Shown: one piece after another, positions 43,879 through 55,232 of the stretch
Layout of the letters: the number at the start of each line of letters is the position of its first letter
Position numbering within the stretch: the stretch's first letter is position 1
NCBI GenBank assembly: GCA_011503125.2
Contig: WWBZ02000033.1
Location: forward strand, 2,046,001 to 2,110,000
DNA: 64,000 nt
Source: Botryosphaeria dothidea
Taxonomy: Eukaryota; Ascomycota; Dothideomycetes; Botryosphaeriales; Botryosphaeriaceae
Direction: 5' to 3'
Notes under the pieces: generated by a model
What the model saw: the letters and a program-made list of their open reading frames with translations, nothing else
Told to the model about the DNA's origin: nothing
Database searches by the model: none
Made by a program: the position numbers and the translations under genes

Positions 43879-45529
43879 GGCTCAGCGGCGGGAGGCAAAG
43901 GCTGTCTCGCTGCGCAGCGAAGCCTGGCGGGAGCAGGCGCTGATTCGCGCGGTGCTGGCGAGCTTGGCTGGATTTGCAAAGCCGGGTTGAGGCGGGAGAC
44001 GGGCCAGGAGATCCCGCGGCTCAGGCAGGCAGCGGGCCAGACGTTATCGCAGCGTCGAGATCGCGGGCAAAGGGTCGATGTGGGATCAAGCTAGGCGAAG
44101 TTTAAGCTTGAAGGGCTGGCGGCGGACGATGACGACTGAGATGGTGAACATGCAAGTAGAGTAGCTTTGGCGGCCATGGGTCAGCGTCAGCGCCAGGGTC
44201 TCCGGACTCCGCGCTGCTGGCTAGCGTCCAAAGCGTCCGAGTCGCGCAGATCCGCCCGCGTGCAGCCAGAGTTGCTGCCGGCGAGCCAGCTCTGCACCAG
44301 CGCCAGCACCAGCGCGATCGCAGCGCATCGTGCGGAGCATGCATCTCCCTGGCTCGTGTCTCTCGATATGCACGCAATGGGAGCCCGCCCGCCCTCCGCG
44401 CTGCAGAGCTATCATATTCTCCTAGCTCCGATCCGCCGACATGGACAGGGCCCACGGCTTCGTTTCAGAAGACTGCCTGCAGAAGAGCCGTTTCTCATCT
44501 ATCCGGCGCCCCAGCCCAGCCACGCGCAGCAGGCCGGCCCCAAACCGCTCCAAATCAGCGCGCTGCGTGAGCTGATGCCGGCCGCGCATCAGGGGCATAG
44601 GCGCGGCCAGAAGCAGCACCTGGCGTCCCCATTGGGCACTGCACCCCGGCACTAACGCCGCCAGCAGAGGCAGAGGGTGCGAAGAGCTGCGATATATCGA
44701 CCGCACGCTGCGGAATTAATGGATCGCCTGCGGTGCCATGCGCAATGCGCGCGCTGGCTGCGAGGCGACCGCTGGCGACTTCCCAGCTCCGGCCTGCCGT
44801 CGCCGCAAGGGACATCCTGCGCGCTCGAGCGTGGCGGAGATGGCAGGGTAGACTTGGGCGGGCGTCGGAGGGCTGTCGGCTCATCCAGCGCGATGCAGCA
44901 GCCCACTGCCGGCCGGCCGCGCGCGCCTTGCCCTCGCGAGCATGGGCTGCCGCGCCTGACTCTCTCCGCGCGCTGCGAATGCCACGCGGGCGGGCACGCT
45001 GCGAGGTGCGAGCAAGTGGAGAGCACGCCCGGGCGTCTTTGGTGCGCGCGGGAAGGAAGCCCCCCCCCCCCCTGCTCTTGGCGGCGTTGAATGCGAAAAT
45101 GGAGCCCATGCGCGTGCATGTGCCAGCCGGGGATCCATGCCGCTCACGTCTCAATCAAACTCTCCAGGCGACGCCTGCGCGATACATGTCCATCTTGCCT
45201 AGCGCTGCCCGCGCCCGCCATTAGGAGCGAGCCCAGCAACCCCCGTTCGAGCAGCCAGAGCTCTTCATCCCAATATTCCCACGCCTCCCCCTCCGCTCCT
45301 TCTGCTTCCGTCCCTCTCACCTCGCAACGGAGTTCGGTCCCTCTCAATTGCCTGGCACTCGACAAGACTGCTGCTGGCTGCTCGCTCCCCAGCCGGCCTG
45401 CTCCAACAGGCGCATGCCCACGCGTCGCCAGTCTCGTCGCTGCCTCTGATACTTCCCACCACGCCCCAGGGCCTGCTGTATTAGCACACGCCCGCTGTCC
45501 CAAGCTCGCTGTCAACCTCCGCTTGCACC
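43879..45529. other. GC-rich intergenic region between divergent genes
   Basis: A divergent promoter region between the Bcd1-like and DENN genes. It is very GC-rich from 44.2 to 45.2 kb, which creates long open frames on both strands without recognisable content. It includes an uninterrupted run of 13 C at 45060-45072. The last 250 nt are CT-rich leader of the DENN gene. Confidence 0.55.
45060..45072 (+). repeat. C13 homopolymer
   Basis: Thirteen consecutive C residues. It may form G-quadruplex-like or slippage-prone structure on the other strand and is also a typical place for sequencing length error. Confidence 0.85.
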
Positions 45530-48519
45530 ATGGCGCCCTCTCTGAGCCTTCGTCCTCGCACCCGCGACGCCGACCGTCCGTCGACTGCCCAGGGCGAGAA
45601 CAGCCTGTTCATCCCCAGCCGGACCTCTTCGCTGCACTCGAGGATCACCCAGCCGCTGCCCTCCCAGCTCAATGCGAAGCCCGGCCAGCGCACCCCCAAG
45701 ACTCTCACCCACGCCTACATGGTGTGCGGTGTTGGTCGCGAGCCCTCGCAATGGGTCAAGGCTCCCCAGCCCTCCCACGGAAAGATCCAACACATGAAGG
45801 GAGCTGTGAGCCAATTCTGGCTCCCTGAAATTCTTGGAAGCAGCCCGAGGCTTGAGCAGGATAACGAGATCGCCAGGTCGCTGCATGCTGCTATGCGGGT
45901 AAGTAGACCCTCGCGTGACGCCTGAAACGGGCGATTCGGACGGAAAGCTAACACACATCTGATAGGCCTGCTTTCCCCACGATGTCGAGATCTGCACTGG
46001 CAAGCAGCAGCCGCACTGTGTTCACCACTCGTTCGTGCTTCAACAGGACTCATCGCACACTCTCTACGGTATTGCGCTTCGCGTGTGGTCGCGCGCTGAT
46101 GAGAAGAGAGCGGAGACGATCCGCGAGCTGCGCAAGAGGACTGAAAACGACTTCTACGACTCACCGGATGAGACTTACTGGATTCCCTACTGCCTGAGCT
46201 TCCTTTCGAGATATCCTCTTTACAACCTTCTCGGCGACTACCTCCGTGGCATGTGGATTCACTGGAACAAGGCCACCAACCTGTTCCACGCTGAAGAGGT
46301 TTCGCGCATTCTTAGCTTCCCTGCTCCCAGGCTTAACGATCTTGTCCGCATTGACATGAAGGACTACGCTCTTTGCTACCAATTCCCTTCTTCCCCGACG
46401 GGCTTCCAAAACTTTGCCATGTGGCCCTTGTTCACCTGTCTCTCGATCCCGAACATCGTCGGTGTCGTCGAAGCCGCTGTTTCGCCCACTAGGCGCATTA
46501 TTTTTGTCAGCCACTACCCGGCCATGCTCACCGTCGCAGCTGAGACCATTCGCTACCTGGTCCGTGTCTACGAGTGGAGTGGCCTGTACGTTCCGGTCGT
46601 TCACGCTCGCCATGCCAAGAGCCTCGTCGAGGAGCCTGGCCCGTACATTCTGGGTGTCACGGCCGAATGCCGCACTCTCTTCACCGCTCCTAACGATGCG
46701 CTGGTTGTCGATCTGGACCGCAACTTCGTCCTTACCTCGAACCCTCCTAGCACTCTTAACCCTGGCCAGAGGACTAAGATGATCAATCGCCTGACGCAGG
46801 CCCTGAGCGGAGAGGTGGCGCCATCGGGCGTTCCTCAGCACCTTCGTTCCGCATATGGAGGCGGTAAGCTGGTTCCCGCCGGTCAGATCATTGTCATGCG
46901 TGGTGAGGTTGAGAGCATCCAAGATCCCGACTGGTGGAACCAGGACTCTGTCATGGGTGTTATGGATCATATGTGCGAGAAATTAGTAAGTGGCGCGCTC
47001 GTTTTTTTCAATGGACAGATCTAACCGTCAGATTAAGGGTCGCAACACCGGCGTCAAAGCCATCTTTGGTGGTTCTCAGAAGAAGCCTTTGATGACCAAG
47101 GTTTCCATGAGGCATCTGAACGAAATCGTCCGCGAGCGCAACCAGTACTCGCGTGATGCCATGGAAGCATGGCAAGACTTCATTAACCTCAAGGGCAGAA
47201 TGGACACTGAACTGTCCAAGGTCTCTAAGAGGAACAACTTCCTCGTTGAGGAGCTCGAGAGCTGGAAGCAGCAATTCCTCAAGTTCCAGACGTTCGCTGA
47301 GCAGCTTACCAAGGAGACTTCGGAGCTCAAGGTCAAGATTGAGAACCACAAGCGTGAAAACCGCCGCCTCACGAACCTCATTGATCAGCAGAAGGACGAC
47401 GCTGCCAGGCTTACCGTTCGTCTCTCTGGTACCGAGAAGCAGCGCGATGACGCTCTCGAGGCGCTCGTCCTGCAGCAAGAGATTGCTGAGGAACTGGAGC
47501 GTGAGAGGAAGCGCAACCGGAAGGAGCTCCAATCCCTCGAGTCAGACAACTCCAAGCTCATGCGCCAGAGAGACGAGGCTCAGCGCGTTGTGCTGCACCT
47601 GCGCGCTCTCATTGATGGCCAGGCCCATCACATGCAGCACATCGTCAAGTCGCTTACCTCTGACCCTGAGATCAGTGACTACATTGAGGCGGGGTTTGAG
47701 GATGCTCGCGAGGAGCTCGATGACAAGGATCAGAACGAGAAGCCTGAGAAGAGCCAGGCCGAGGCTAGCAACTCGCGCGGAGCTTCTGGCGTCGACTCAC
47801 GGGCCTCTTCACGTGCTTCTCGCCGCGTTAGCCGTTACGGTGACGCTAAGGAGAACGCCGACATGGAGAGTAGGATGATGAACAGCCCGACAGCTCGCAA
47901 GAGGTTCTCTGCTCTCAGCATGGCTGATGTCGCTGACCGCCATCTGCGTGACAAGACTGACGCCATCGCTTACATCATTAAGAACATCTCTGAGCAGTGT
48001 GCTGCTGCTGTCGAGGGTCTGCACCTGGCTCAGGCTGCAGACTTCGAGGAGGAGCATGGTCACAGCCGCGAGAAGTCTCTCGGTGGCTCCGAGGATGGCA
48101 CCGTCGACGGCACCGCTGACGCTACCAACGGCAGCGAGGTTGGAGACGAGGAGTCTTCGTACCTGCGCCCCAGCAACAGGCACTCAAGCATTCCGCCTAC
48201 GCCGGATCTCGTCCACAACAGGTCGAGCACGTCGATGTCGATGGCGTCAGCGTCGACAACGCCGGACAGGCGCAGTCTGCAACATTATAAAAATGACGAC
48301 GTCCCAGACGTCCCAACCAAGATAGTGGAGGCGGAGGATGAATCTTTTGAAAACCGGGAGTCCTTTCGGGACTCCCGGGATTCATTTCGTGACTTTCGGA
48401 ACAACAGCAACAGCAGCGGAAAAGAGGAGATCCATCACCACATCGCGCCGGTCTCTAAATATGCGCACAACATTCGACGGACGTCGTCTGGCCGGCCTCT
48501 CGTTGGTGGATCGAGTTAA
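45530..48519 (+). CDS. DENN (AEX-3) domain protein, putative Rab exchange factor
   Basis: Exons 45530-45898, 45966-46985 and 47032-48519 (introns of 67 and 46 nt) give 958 residues. The N-terminus leads into the upstream DENN module (THAYMVCGVGREPSQW, VSQFWLPEILGSSPRL). The central DENN core is clear (FTCLSIPNIVGVVEAAVSP, IIFVSHYPAMLTVAAE) and is followed by the downstream DENN region. Residues from about 480 to 680 form a coiled coil (KVSKRNNFLVEELESWKQQF), and the C-terminal third is Ser-rich and disordered. DENN proteins act as guanine nucleotide exchange factors for Rab GTPases on membranes; the partner Rab is unknown. The frame stops at 48519 after RPLVGGSS, but a strongly protein-like continuation lies in the +1 frame to 48661 (see separate entry), so the true C-terminus may be longer. 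The start context is strong (CACCATGG). Confidence 0.87.
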
Positions 48520-48661
48520 TCGCGAGTCCATGGACCGAGAGCAGGCAAAGTCGCTTCAAGAGCAACTCCAAGAGAAGCTGCGTGAGGCGGAATTGCAAGG
48601 GGTAGAGGAGGATCGGGCCGGCGAGAGCTGGTTCGATATTGAAGAAGAAAATACTGAATGA
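48500..48661 (+). other. Probable C-terminal continuation of the DENN gene in +1 frame
   Basis: Overlapping the end of the annotated DENN frame, the +1 frame reads LVDRVNRESMDREQAKSL, then a heptad-like stretch (QEQLQEKLREAEL) and an acidic end (SWFDIEEENTE) before its own stop at 48659-48661. Composition and charge pattern look like real coding sequence and suit a C-terminal coiled coil. I see no good donor and acceptor pair that would join the frames; an indel, a sequencing error or ribosomal frameshifting are the remaining explanations. Confidence 0.5.
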
Positions 48662-50167
48662 AAAAAGAAAGAGGAGGATGTGGAGGAGGGACGAGGCAAA
48701 TACCCAATCATGTTAGCAGTACCGGTTTTCTTCGGGAGGTTTTCTTTCCTTGCTTCTTTTCTGGTGGAGTTCGATTTTCCCTTTCTTGTTCCTTGCACCC
48801 GCCACCTTGCCGATGACGGAGTTGTGCTTATTTGGCTATAGTACTTTTTTTGTTGTCTTTTCTATTTTGCTTTTTGTTGGACGGCATCATACCCTCACGC
48901 GCTACTGTTGGCTAACCGATCACATGGCCGCGCATGGAGCTATCATGCGCTCGCGACTCTCCTTTCCTATTACCCCCGAGCACTTTCCTTCTCATGCAGG
49001 GACCGACACTGCCGTGCGGGAGTGGGTTGCCGAGCAGCGCGACACAACTACGGGGCGACACTTGTAAAGAAAGGTCGACTTCCAATGTAATCCGCTTTTC
49101 GTTCACTAGTTTTTTTTTGACACCGCCGTGCCCTGACACAGGCGACATCACGCCGCGACCGCGCAAACTCTTTCTCATTTTATCTCTCGAACATGGCCGA
49201 TGGCCCAGGCTTTGGTATGGTCGGCTGGCAAGACGATATGCATAGACACCTATATACTGTATATAGCTCCCGGCTGCTCGGCTCCTGCCTGCAGGTCAAA
49301 CTTCGTTTTTTCCATATGTCACGAACTCGCAGCAGACACATTCATTGATGCCTTTCTCTCTCTTTTGCCTCAAACACAAACGCTCTGGCGGGCACGGTCT
49401 GGAACTGCGGGGGAGAAATTGAGTTTGTGGTGCCGGACAGCCGCCGGCGGACTGACGAACAAAGCATGAGGTGATGAAACGAAACCAGCCCCGTTTCTTG
49501 CCTGATCAAGCAGCGCCGGAGGCTTATTTATAGGCGGCGGCTGCAGGTGTGAATGGTGCGGGACAGAGTCGGATGCGCTGCCGCTCCTTCAGGCGCGTGG
49601 AAAGACTCTCGCTGGCACTGTTCAGGCTTAGGACGGGCTTGAAGCGGCATGGTTGGCTCGCGCGATCGCCAGGCACGGGCGGCTGGCGGGGGGCTGATGA
49701 GGGGCGCAGGGGCTGCAATACGAGCCCGTACAGCGAAACCTGAGAGCCAGCCGCTTCTACCCAAAACGCCTCTTTGCCTCGCTTTGCCCCATTTCCTTCT
49801 CATCGCGCGACCTTTCTCCAGCACGCTACGGCAGAATGTACCCGCAGGGCCGGAGCTTCGTCTCGTTATAATTGCGTGACCCGACGCTGTTTTGTTTGAC
49901 TTTCTGGAGATTCGGATCCCTCTTGCTTGTGTGGTGTGTGCGCTAACAACTCGCGATATTCCTTTTCGCTGTAGAGTTTCGACTCACGTTCGTTGCAACA
50001 TCTCCATTTCTCTTCCTATTTGCTTTTGCGTTTCAGGCTCCAACGCGTCTCTATTCGTTTTGTCGCTCACCGCTGCATCGCACTTTCCTTTTCCAGCAAT
50101 CTCTAAATACTCGACTCGCACGAGGCAGAAAGTAATCGGTGTAGAAAACCACCAGGCCGCTAGAGCC
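48662..50167. other. Intergenic, no gene seen
   Basis: T-rich 3' region of the DENN gene followed by promoter sequence of the GH16 gene. Open frames are short and featureless. A CT-rich leader precedes the ATG at 50168. Confidence 0.55.
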
Positions 50168-51710
50168 ATGTTGATCTCCCGACGAACCATCTCCACTTCC
50201 CCCTCAACCCTGCATGTCCTTTCCCTCCTTCTCTTCTCCACCCGTCTGATCCACAGCGTCCGCGCCGACGATGACGACGATGACGACGATCAGCCGCTGC
50301 TCAAGGACAACTCGCCCAATTGCACGTGCTACGCGCTCGAGTCGGGCACGGGCGGCGACAACAGCCAGCCCTACTACTTCACCTACCACCGCTTCTGGGA
50401 CTTCCGCGCCCTGGCCACCCAGGCCGACCAGTACACCGAGACGCCCGACCCGGTGACCGACGATGAGGACCAGGGCTACGAGATGGTGTCGTCACAGGAC
50501 GCCGGCTATCTGAACGGGTCTGTGTGGAACAAGGACTGGGGCATTCAAAACTGGGGGAAGGAGGCGACGGAGGACTTCCCCGTGAGGATGCAGAACAGTC
50601 CGAGGAATGTGTATATCTGTGAGCATCTCCACCGTTTTTGCCTTTTTTAGACTCTTCACAGATCCCCCCCTTGCTTGTTCACTTTCCCTTTTGGGTAATA
50701 TACACAGGGGAACGGAAATCTCTATTCGGGTTTTTTGCAAATGCTAATCGGACGATCCACAGCACAAACCAATGCCAGCGACACGGGCAACGATGACATC
50801 GACTTCCCGACGTACCTCACCCTCCGCACCGTGCGCCTCGACGACTTCCAGTCGGCGGCCGAGGTCGAGAACGAGCAGAAGAACCTGAAGCACGCGTCGA
50901 TGCGCATGCGGGCGCGCGTCGTCGGCGACGAGGGCGCCGTGGCCGGCTTCTTCACCTTCTTCGACGACGACAACGAGAGCGACATTGAGATCCTGACGGA
51001 CGATCCGGACGCGATGATCCGGTACGTCGCCGCTCCCCTATTTTTCGCGCGTGATCCCCCCCTGCTGATTTTTTTTTTCTTATAGCTACACGAACCAGCC
51101 GTCCGTCAAAGACGGCGACGACGTGCCCCAGGCGAGCTTGAAGGTCGCCCAGCTGCCGTCGTGGCGCGATTGGCAGGACCATCGCATCGACTGGCTGCCG
51201 CACCGCTCGAACTGGTACTTGAACAATGAACTGCGCGCGACGAACACTTACTCCGTCCCCCGCAAGCCTAGCGGCCTCGTGCTCAACATGTGGAGCGACG
51301 GCGGCGAGTGGAGCGGGAACATGAGCGTAGGTGGGTCGGCCGAGCTGCAGATTCAGTGGATCGAGTTGGTGTTTAATACGAGCGGGCCGATTGAGGGGCC
51401 CGCGGGTGGAAGTAATAAGCTTAGGAAGAAGGGGGTTGGGCAGGTGGATGAGACGGGCGGTGTGTTTGGAAGGGGATTGGGAGAGTGGTTGATTGGCGCG
51501 ATGGGTCAGGCGCAGGACGAGGGCGCAGGGAGGCTGGTGAAGAGGAAGGGAAAGAGGTGCGATGTCGTGTGCAGGGTCGACGGGGTCAACAAGACAGGGT
51601 TCCCGGAGATCGCGCACGTATCTGCGGCCGCAGGTGGATTGGCGCCGGTGGTGACTGGATGGAACTTGTTGGTGGTTATTGGTGTAATCTCGCTGGTGGT
51701 CGGATCGTAA
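50168..51710 (+). CDS. GH16 cell-wall glycosidase/transglycosylase, GPI-anchor type
   Basis: Exons 50168-50618, 50763-51021 and 51086-51710 (introns 144 and 64 nt; the second ends in a long T tract and TATAG) encode about 444 residues. An N-terminal signal peptide ends near VRA and is followed directly by eight Asp residues. The GH16 active site ExDxE is ESDIEI, with Glu222 as nucleophile, Asp224 and Glu226 as acid/base. Trp-rich strands such as DWQDHRIDWLPHRSNWYL support the concanavalin-like fold. The C-terminus is a hydrophobic stretch (WNLLVVIGVISLVVGS) without a charged tail, as in GPI-anchor signals. The protein probably acts at the plasma membrane or cell wall on beta-glucan or chitin-glucan cross-links. 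The exact activity is not predictable from these motifs alone. Confidence 0.85.
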
Positions 51711-53693
51711 GGGGTGAAGGGGTAATGGAATGGTGAGGCGGTGTGATGGTGATGTGCAAAACATACTTTTGCTTTGGTTTGTACACGAACAGACTCTATA
51801 TCCCCTTGTACATATTTGTACAGCTGGTAAATGAAGCATTTCGGCCTTGTTTTGACCCCTGAAAAAAACTAATCTGTGTACGAGTTTGCTCGCCAGAATT
51901 TTTGCTTTGCAGAGAAGTTCACCTTCGTTCTGCTGTGTCACCCTCTTGCAGATCTTCCTTTGCAAAGTTGATCGAGAAGGATATTCTCCTAATTCCACTG
52001 TACTCAGGCCAATCTAAATTGCCCAGCAGACTTGGAAATCGTGATCTGTTGCTGATAGACTTTGCTGATTGCGCTCTTCCAGATTTGTATCTGCTGACAG
52101 ATGAATGCAATTTCTCCTCACATCACCCTGATATTACCCTCCGCTCCTCTCCAGGCGCCATGATTGGCTGAGAGAACCAAAGACCCATGACGAACTCATA
52201 AAGCAATTTAAAACAAACGGCCAATGGCATGCTCCGAGCCTATCATCTTAGTTCCCCTTAGATCCAGCCACGCCGACGGGGGGACCCTTTGTTGATTTTT
52301 CCCGCAGCGCCGGCGCGCTTTCCGAGCTCGAGATCTGAAACACATCGTCCCAAAGTCATAATTTATGCTTATCGAGAAAGGCAAATTGCGCAACTGCCGC
52401 TTTCGGTCCAGAAAAACCTTCCGTTAGCCCAATCTCCATCGCCAAGGAGGCTCGTCCAAGATCTTGGCCGTCCCGTATTGCCGGTTACGCGCGGCCAACG
52501 TGTGGATTTTGAGATGCCACGCCCTGTTTGCACCGCTTGGCTGTGATGATGCACTACCATTCGGATTTCCGGAAAGAACGGATGGCGAGAACAGGTGCTG
52601 ACCTGGCTCGCTCTTCCACGCTCCTACATTCAGAAAGGTTACAATTTTTCTTCTTTTAGTGCTGCCAAGCTGGAAACTGCCGAAATGGGTAGTGTGGTTG
52701 TCATTCGCGTATGCAGCTATCGGGTGGTCGGATGTTTGCCCTGTTCAGAACAGTGGGCGATTTTGGTCATTACGAAAGCAATCTATAGAGTCTGCCAATA
52801 TCGCGGTAACGCCGGATCGCCTCATCATCCTTGCATGACTTATTCGAACCCGTATTCTGGCCCTCATACGTACGTAGAGACAAAGAAGCTGCACGATTGC
52901 TCTATAGATCGTTGTGTAATTGCTGGATTTAAGTGGAACAAGGTCGTCGGGTCTCGGAACGTGAAGAATTATATCATATGTGAGCTAGGACATACTACAC
53001 ACTTGAGACCCAAGTCTTTCACGTTGTTCACGGGTATTCCTAGAGTCTCAGGATTATCACAAGTACTTGGAGCCGAATTGCTGCCATGGTTCAGATGAAC
53101 ATTGGCCTCCGTACAAGCCGCCGTAGTGAAAACAAGGAAGCTCTCGTCAGAGGCGGGCATTGAAGTACAAGTATACAACGCTCCAGATGACATCTGGGTA
53201 CTGAGCGTTGGAGGGTGATCCCGGAAGTTCCCTGAGCAGGAGAGACGAGAGTTCAGCGTCTATGTTCAGAGATGAGATGCTGGTAGGCAAATGTTTTCTG
53301 CCATAGCCAATATGATGACAAGAGAGACGGCCCGTATCTGATAAGATCTATGTGATCATAGTGAGAGGTCGGGAGATCGGCGAGGGTTAATTGTTTGCGA
53401 CAGAACCTCAAAACTCAGTCCAAGTCTTTTCTAACATAAGAACCGTGCTCTTCTGCATTATCTATGATATGGAATATAATGAATAGAGAAAATCGGAGGA
53501 GTGTTCAAAGTATTCGTGTCAAAATAGATGTGAGCAGTAGCCTGTGGAATTAATCGGATGCTCTATGTGTATTCAAACTCACCCAACAAAACCAAAATTT
53601 GAAATATTCGAATACAAACCACTTCAGTAACGTGGGTATTGACCGAGACTTTGCGCTCCACGATTGCCGTTATTTTCTCAATAGCCTCTTAGA
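51711..53693. other. Intergenic, no gene assigned
   Basis: About 2 kb. An open frame of 167 codons at 52595-53098 (+) and one of 74 codons at 52969-53193 (-) exist. The minus-strand frame has five Cys and could be an exon of a small secreted protein, but I found no start codon with signal peptide that splices to it. AT-rich sequence fills 53230-53690. Confidence 0.45.
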
Positions 53694-54237
53694 CTAAGAA
53701 TTGAGAGAAGCTTCACGCTCAGCCCTAAGCTTCTCCCGCCACATCCGTTTGCCCATTTCTTGTGGCTCCGTTCCAATGTAGTTTCCATCTCCATCTTTCG
53801 CCCAGTACTTCAAATATTCTCCTCTGGTCATTTTGAGATTCACGATCTTCTGTTTCTCCTTGCGCCCAAGCTTCTTGCCGACCTTCTCAATCCAGGATGA
53901 CCTCCTTTCAGTTGCTGGAATAGGATTCTCGGTTTCATCTTCCAACTCTTCGGCCGGAATGGGTACATTGATGATGGAGTTGTCTGTGAATCTGAATGGC
54001 AGCAGATTCGGCACTCCACTTCCAGTGAACAAGCCGAAGTCCGTATTTGAAATGCTCGGGTCAAACGAAGGCTTTCTGCAAGATCGGTCAACATACACAG
54101 TGCTGCTTCCACCGGGGCAGTAAGACTCACGATCGTCCAGCTGCTGTGAAATGCTCCATATCCGGCAACTCCGCCGTCTCGATGGTTGTTATCGCGGGTT
54201 GATGCTGACAACTCTTAAGCTTTTCCGCGGTATCCAT
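53694..54237 (-). CDS. Conserved small fungal protein of unknown function
   Basis: Exons 54237-54131 and 54075-53694 (55-nt intron, GTGAGT to TGCAG) give 162 residues. The start at 54237 gives MDTAEKLKSCQHQPAITTIE; splicing produces GRSKPSFDPSISNTDFGLF. The C-terminal part (KMTRGEYLKYWAKDGDGNYI, then GTEPQEMGKRMW) is a block I recognise as recurring in fungal hypothetical proteins, but no biochemical role is known to me. There is no signal peptide or membrane segment; a basic region (KVGKKLGRKEKQK) could target the nucleus or bind nucleic acid or membranes. The adjacent gene on the right is on the opposite strand about 1 kb away. Confidence 0.75.
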
Positions 54238-55232
54238 GACGTTGATCTAGAGGTTTTCTCGTCCAACCTTGATGGATGTGGAACGTTGCAGATTGCAATT
54301 GCGGCGGAATCAGCTGTCATCCAGGGGAGGGGCTGAGCCTTGCACGTGTGCTATCAAAGGGTCACTAAAAACGCCACGCTTGTCACTAATCAGCTGACCC
54401 TGCATTCCTCCCCATTCTGCTTCAAGGGTGTGGGGAGTAACCCGTGAGGCTCAAAACAGCAAGAGCAAAAGAAAGAAAGTCCCTTTGTTTTAATTACCTG
54501 AAGAGCATCCGCAATAACAGCTCCACCGCCGCATGTTCAAATTTCATGAGCTTATCCTCGAGTTCTCATTAGCAGAATGATTCGCCATGTAAGTGGGGAA
54601 ATGTCTCGCTCCTCTTTAAGACTGAAGAGCGTTGTTGTGTCCTTGAAAGGTCAAGGCGAGCTGCCAACCATCAGGCAACAAGATTTCAAAAGTAAGGGAT
54701 GGCTTGGCTATCCAGGTGGTCGCTTCGACTCGGCCGCAGAGTATGGAGTAACATAAGCCCTCTCAAGCGATTGAGGATCAGTTCACAGCCTCCCCTCTGT
54801 CAATGAACGATTAGGCAGAGAAAATGTATCATTTATTCCTGGCGGGGCTGAACTGTGGCCAGGTGCAGGCTGTGTGACTGGAGTTCTTCCCCCAAATTAC
54901 ACAAAACACTCAGCCCAGGCATCCCCTCAAGGCTTTTCAAAAAGTGCCCCTCGACAGTGCTACCACCTATTGAGGTGTCTTTTGGGTTCTGGTCTTTATT
55001 TGGCAACTTCTTCGCCGATATGCTTTGACCAACTGCCCAGCCTAATCTACAAATAGAGCATTATATGTGTATATATCTGCCTCATGGTACACGTGGTGAA
55101 TCATCGACCGTACCATCCTTAACCAGTTTTCCTGTTATTGAAACCTCGACGCACCTCCGTTCCTATTCCATTGCTCTTGATATGATTTTCCGGCCAAGTT
55201 CTGCAATTGGCTTGGCCATCCTGGAAAATTAG
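54238..55232. other. Intergenic, no gene seen
   Basis: A divergent promoter region between the small conserved protein and the disrupted surface-protein gene. An ATG at 55182 opens a 16-codon frame that ends at TAG 55230-55232, in phase with the downstream frame; it could be the start of the disrupted gene. Confidence 0.45.

Noticed and set aside
52595..53098. Open frame of 167 codons on the plus strand
   Set aside because: Composition is not protein-like and there is no domain; it overlaps another frame on the minus strand.
52969..53193. Cys-containing 74-codon frame on the minus strand, possibly a small secreted protein exon
   Set aside because: No upstream ATG with a signal peptide could be spliced to it; the nearest hydrophobic stretch (SLVIILAM, near 53300) lacks a start codon.
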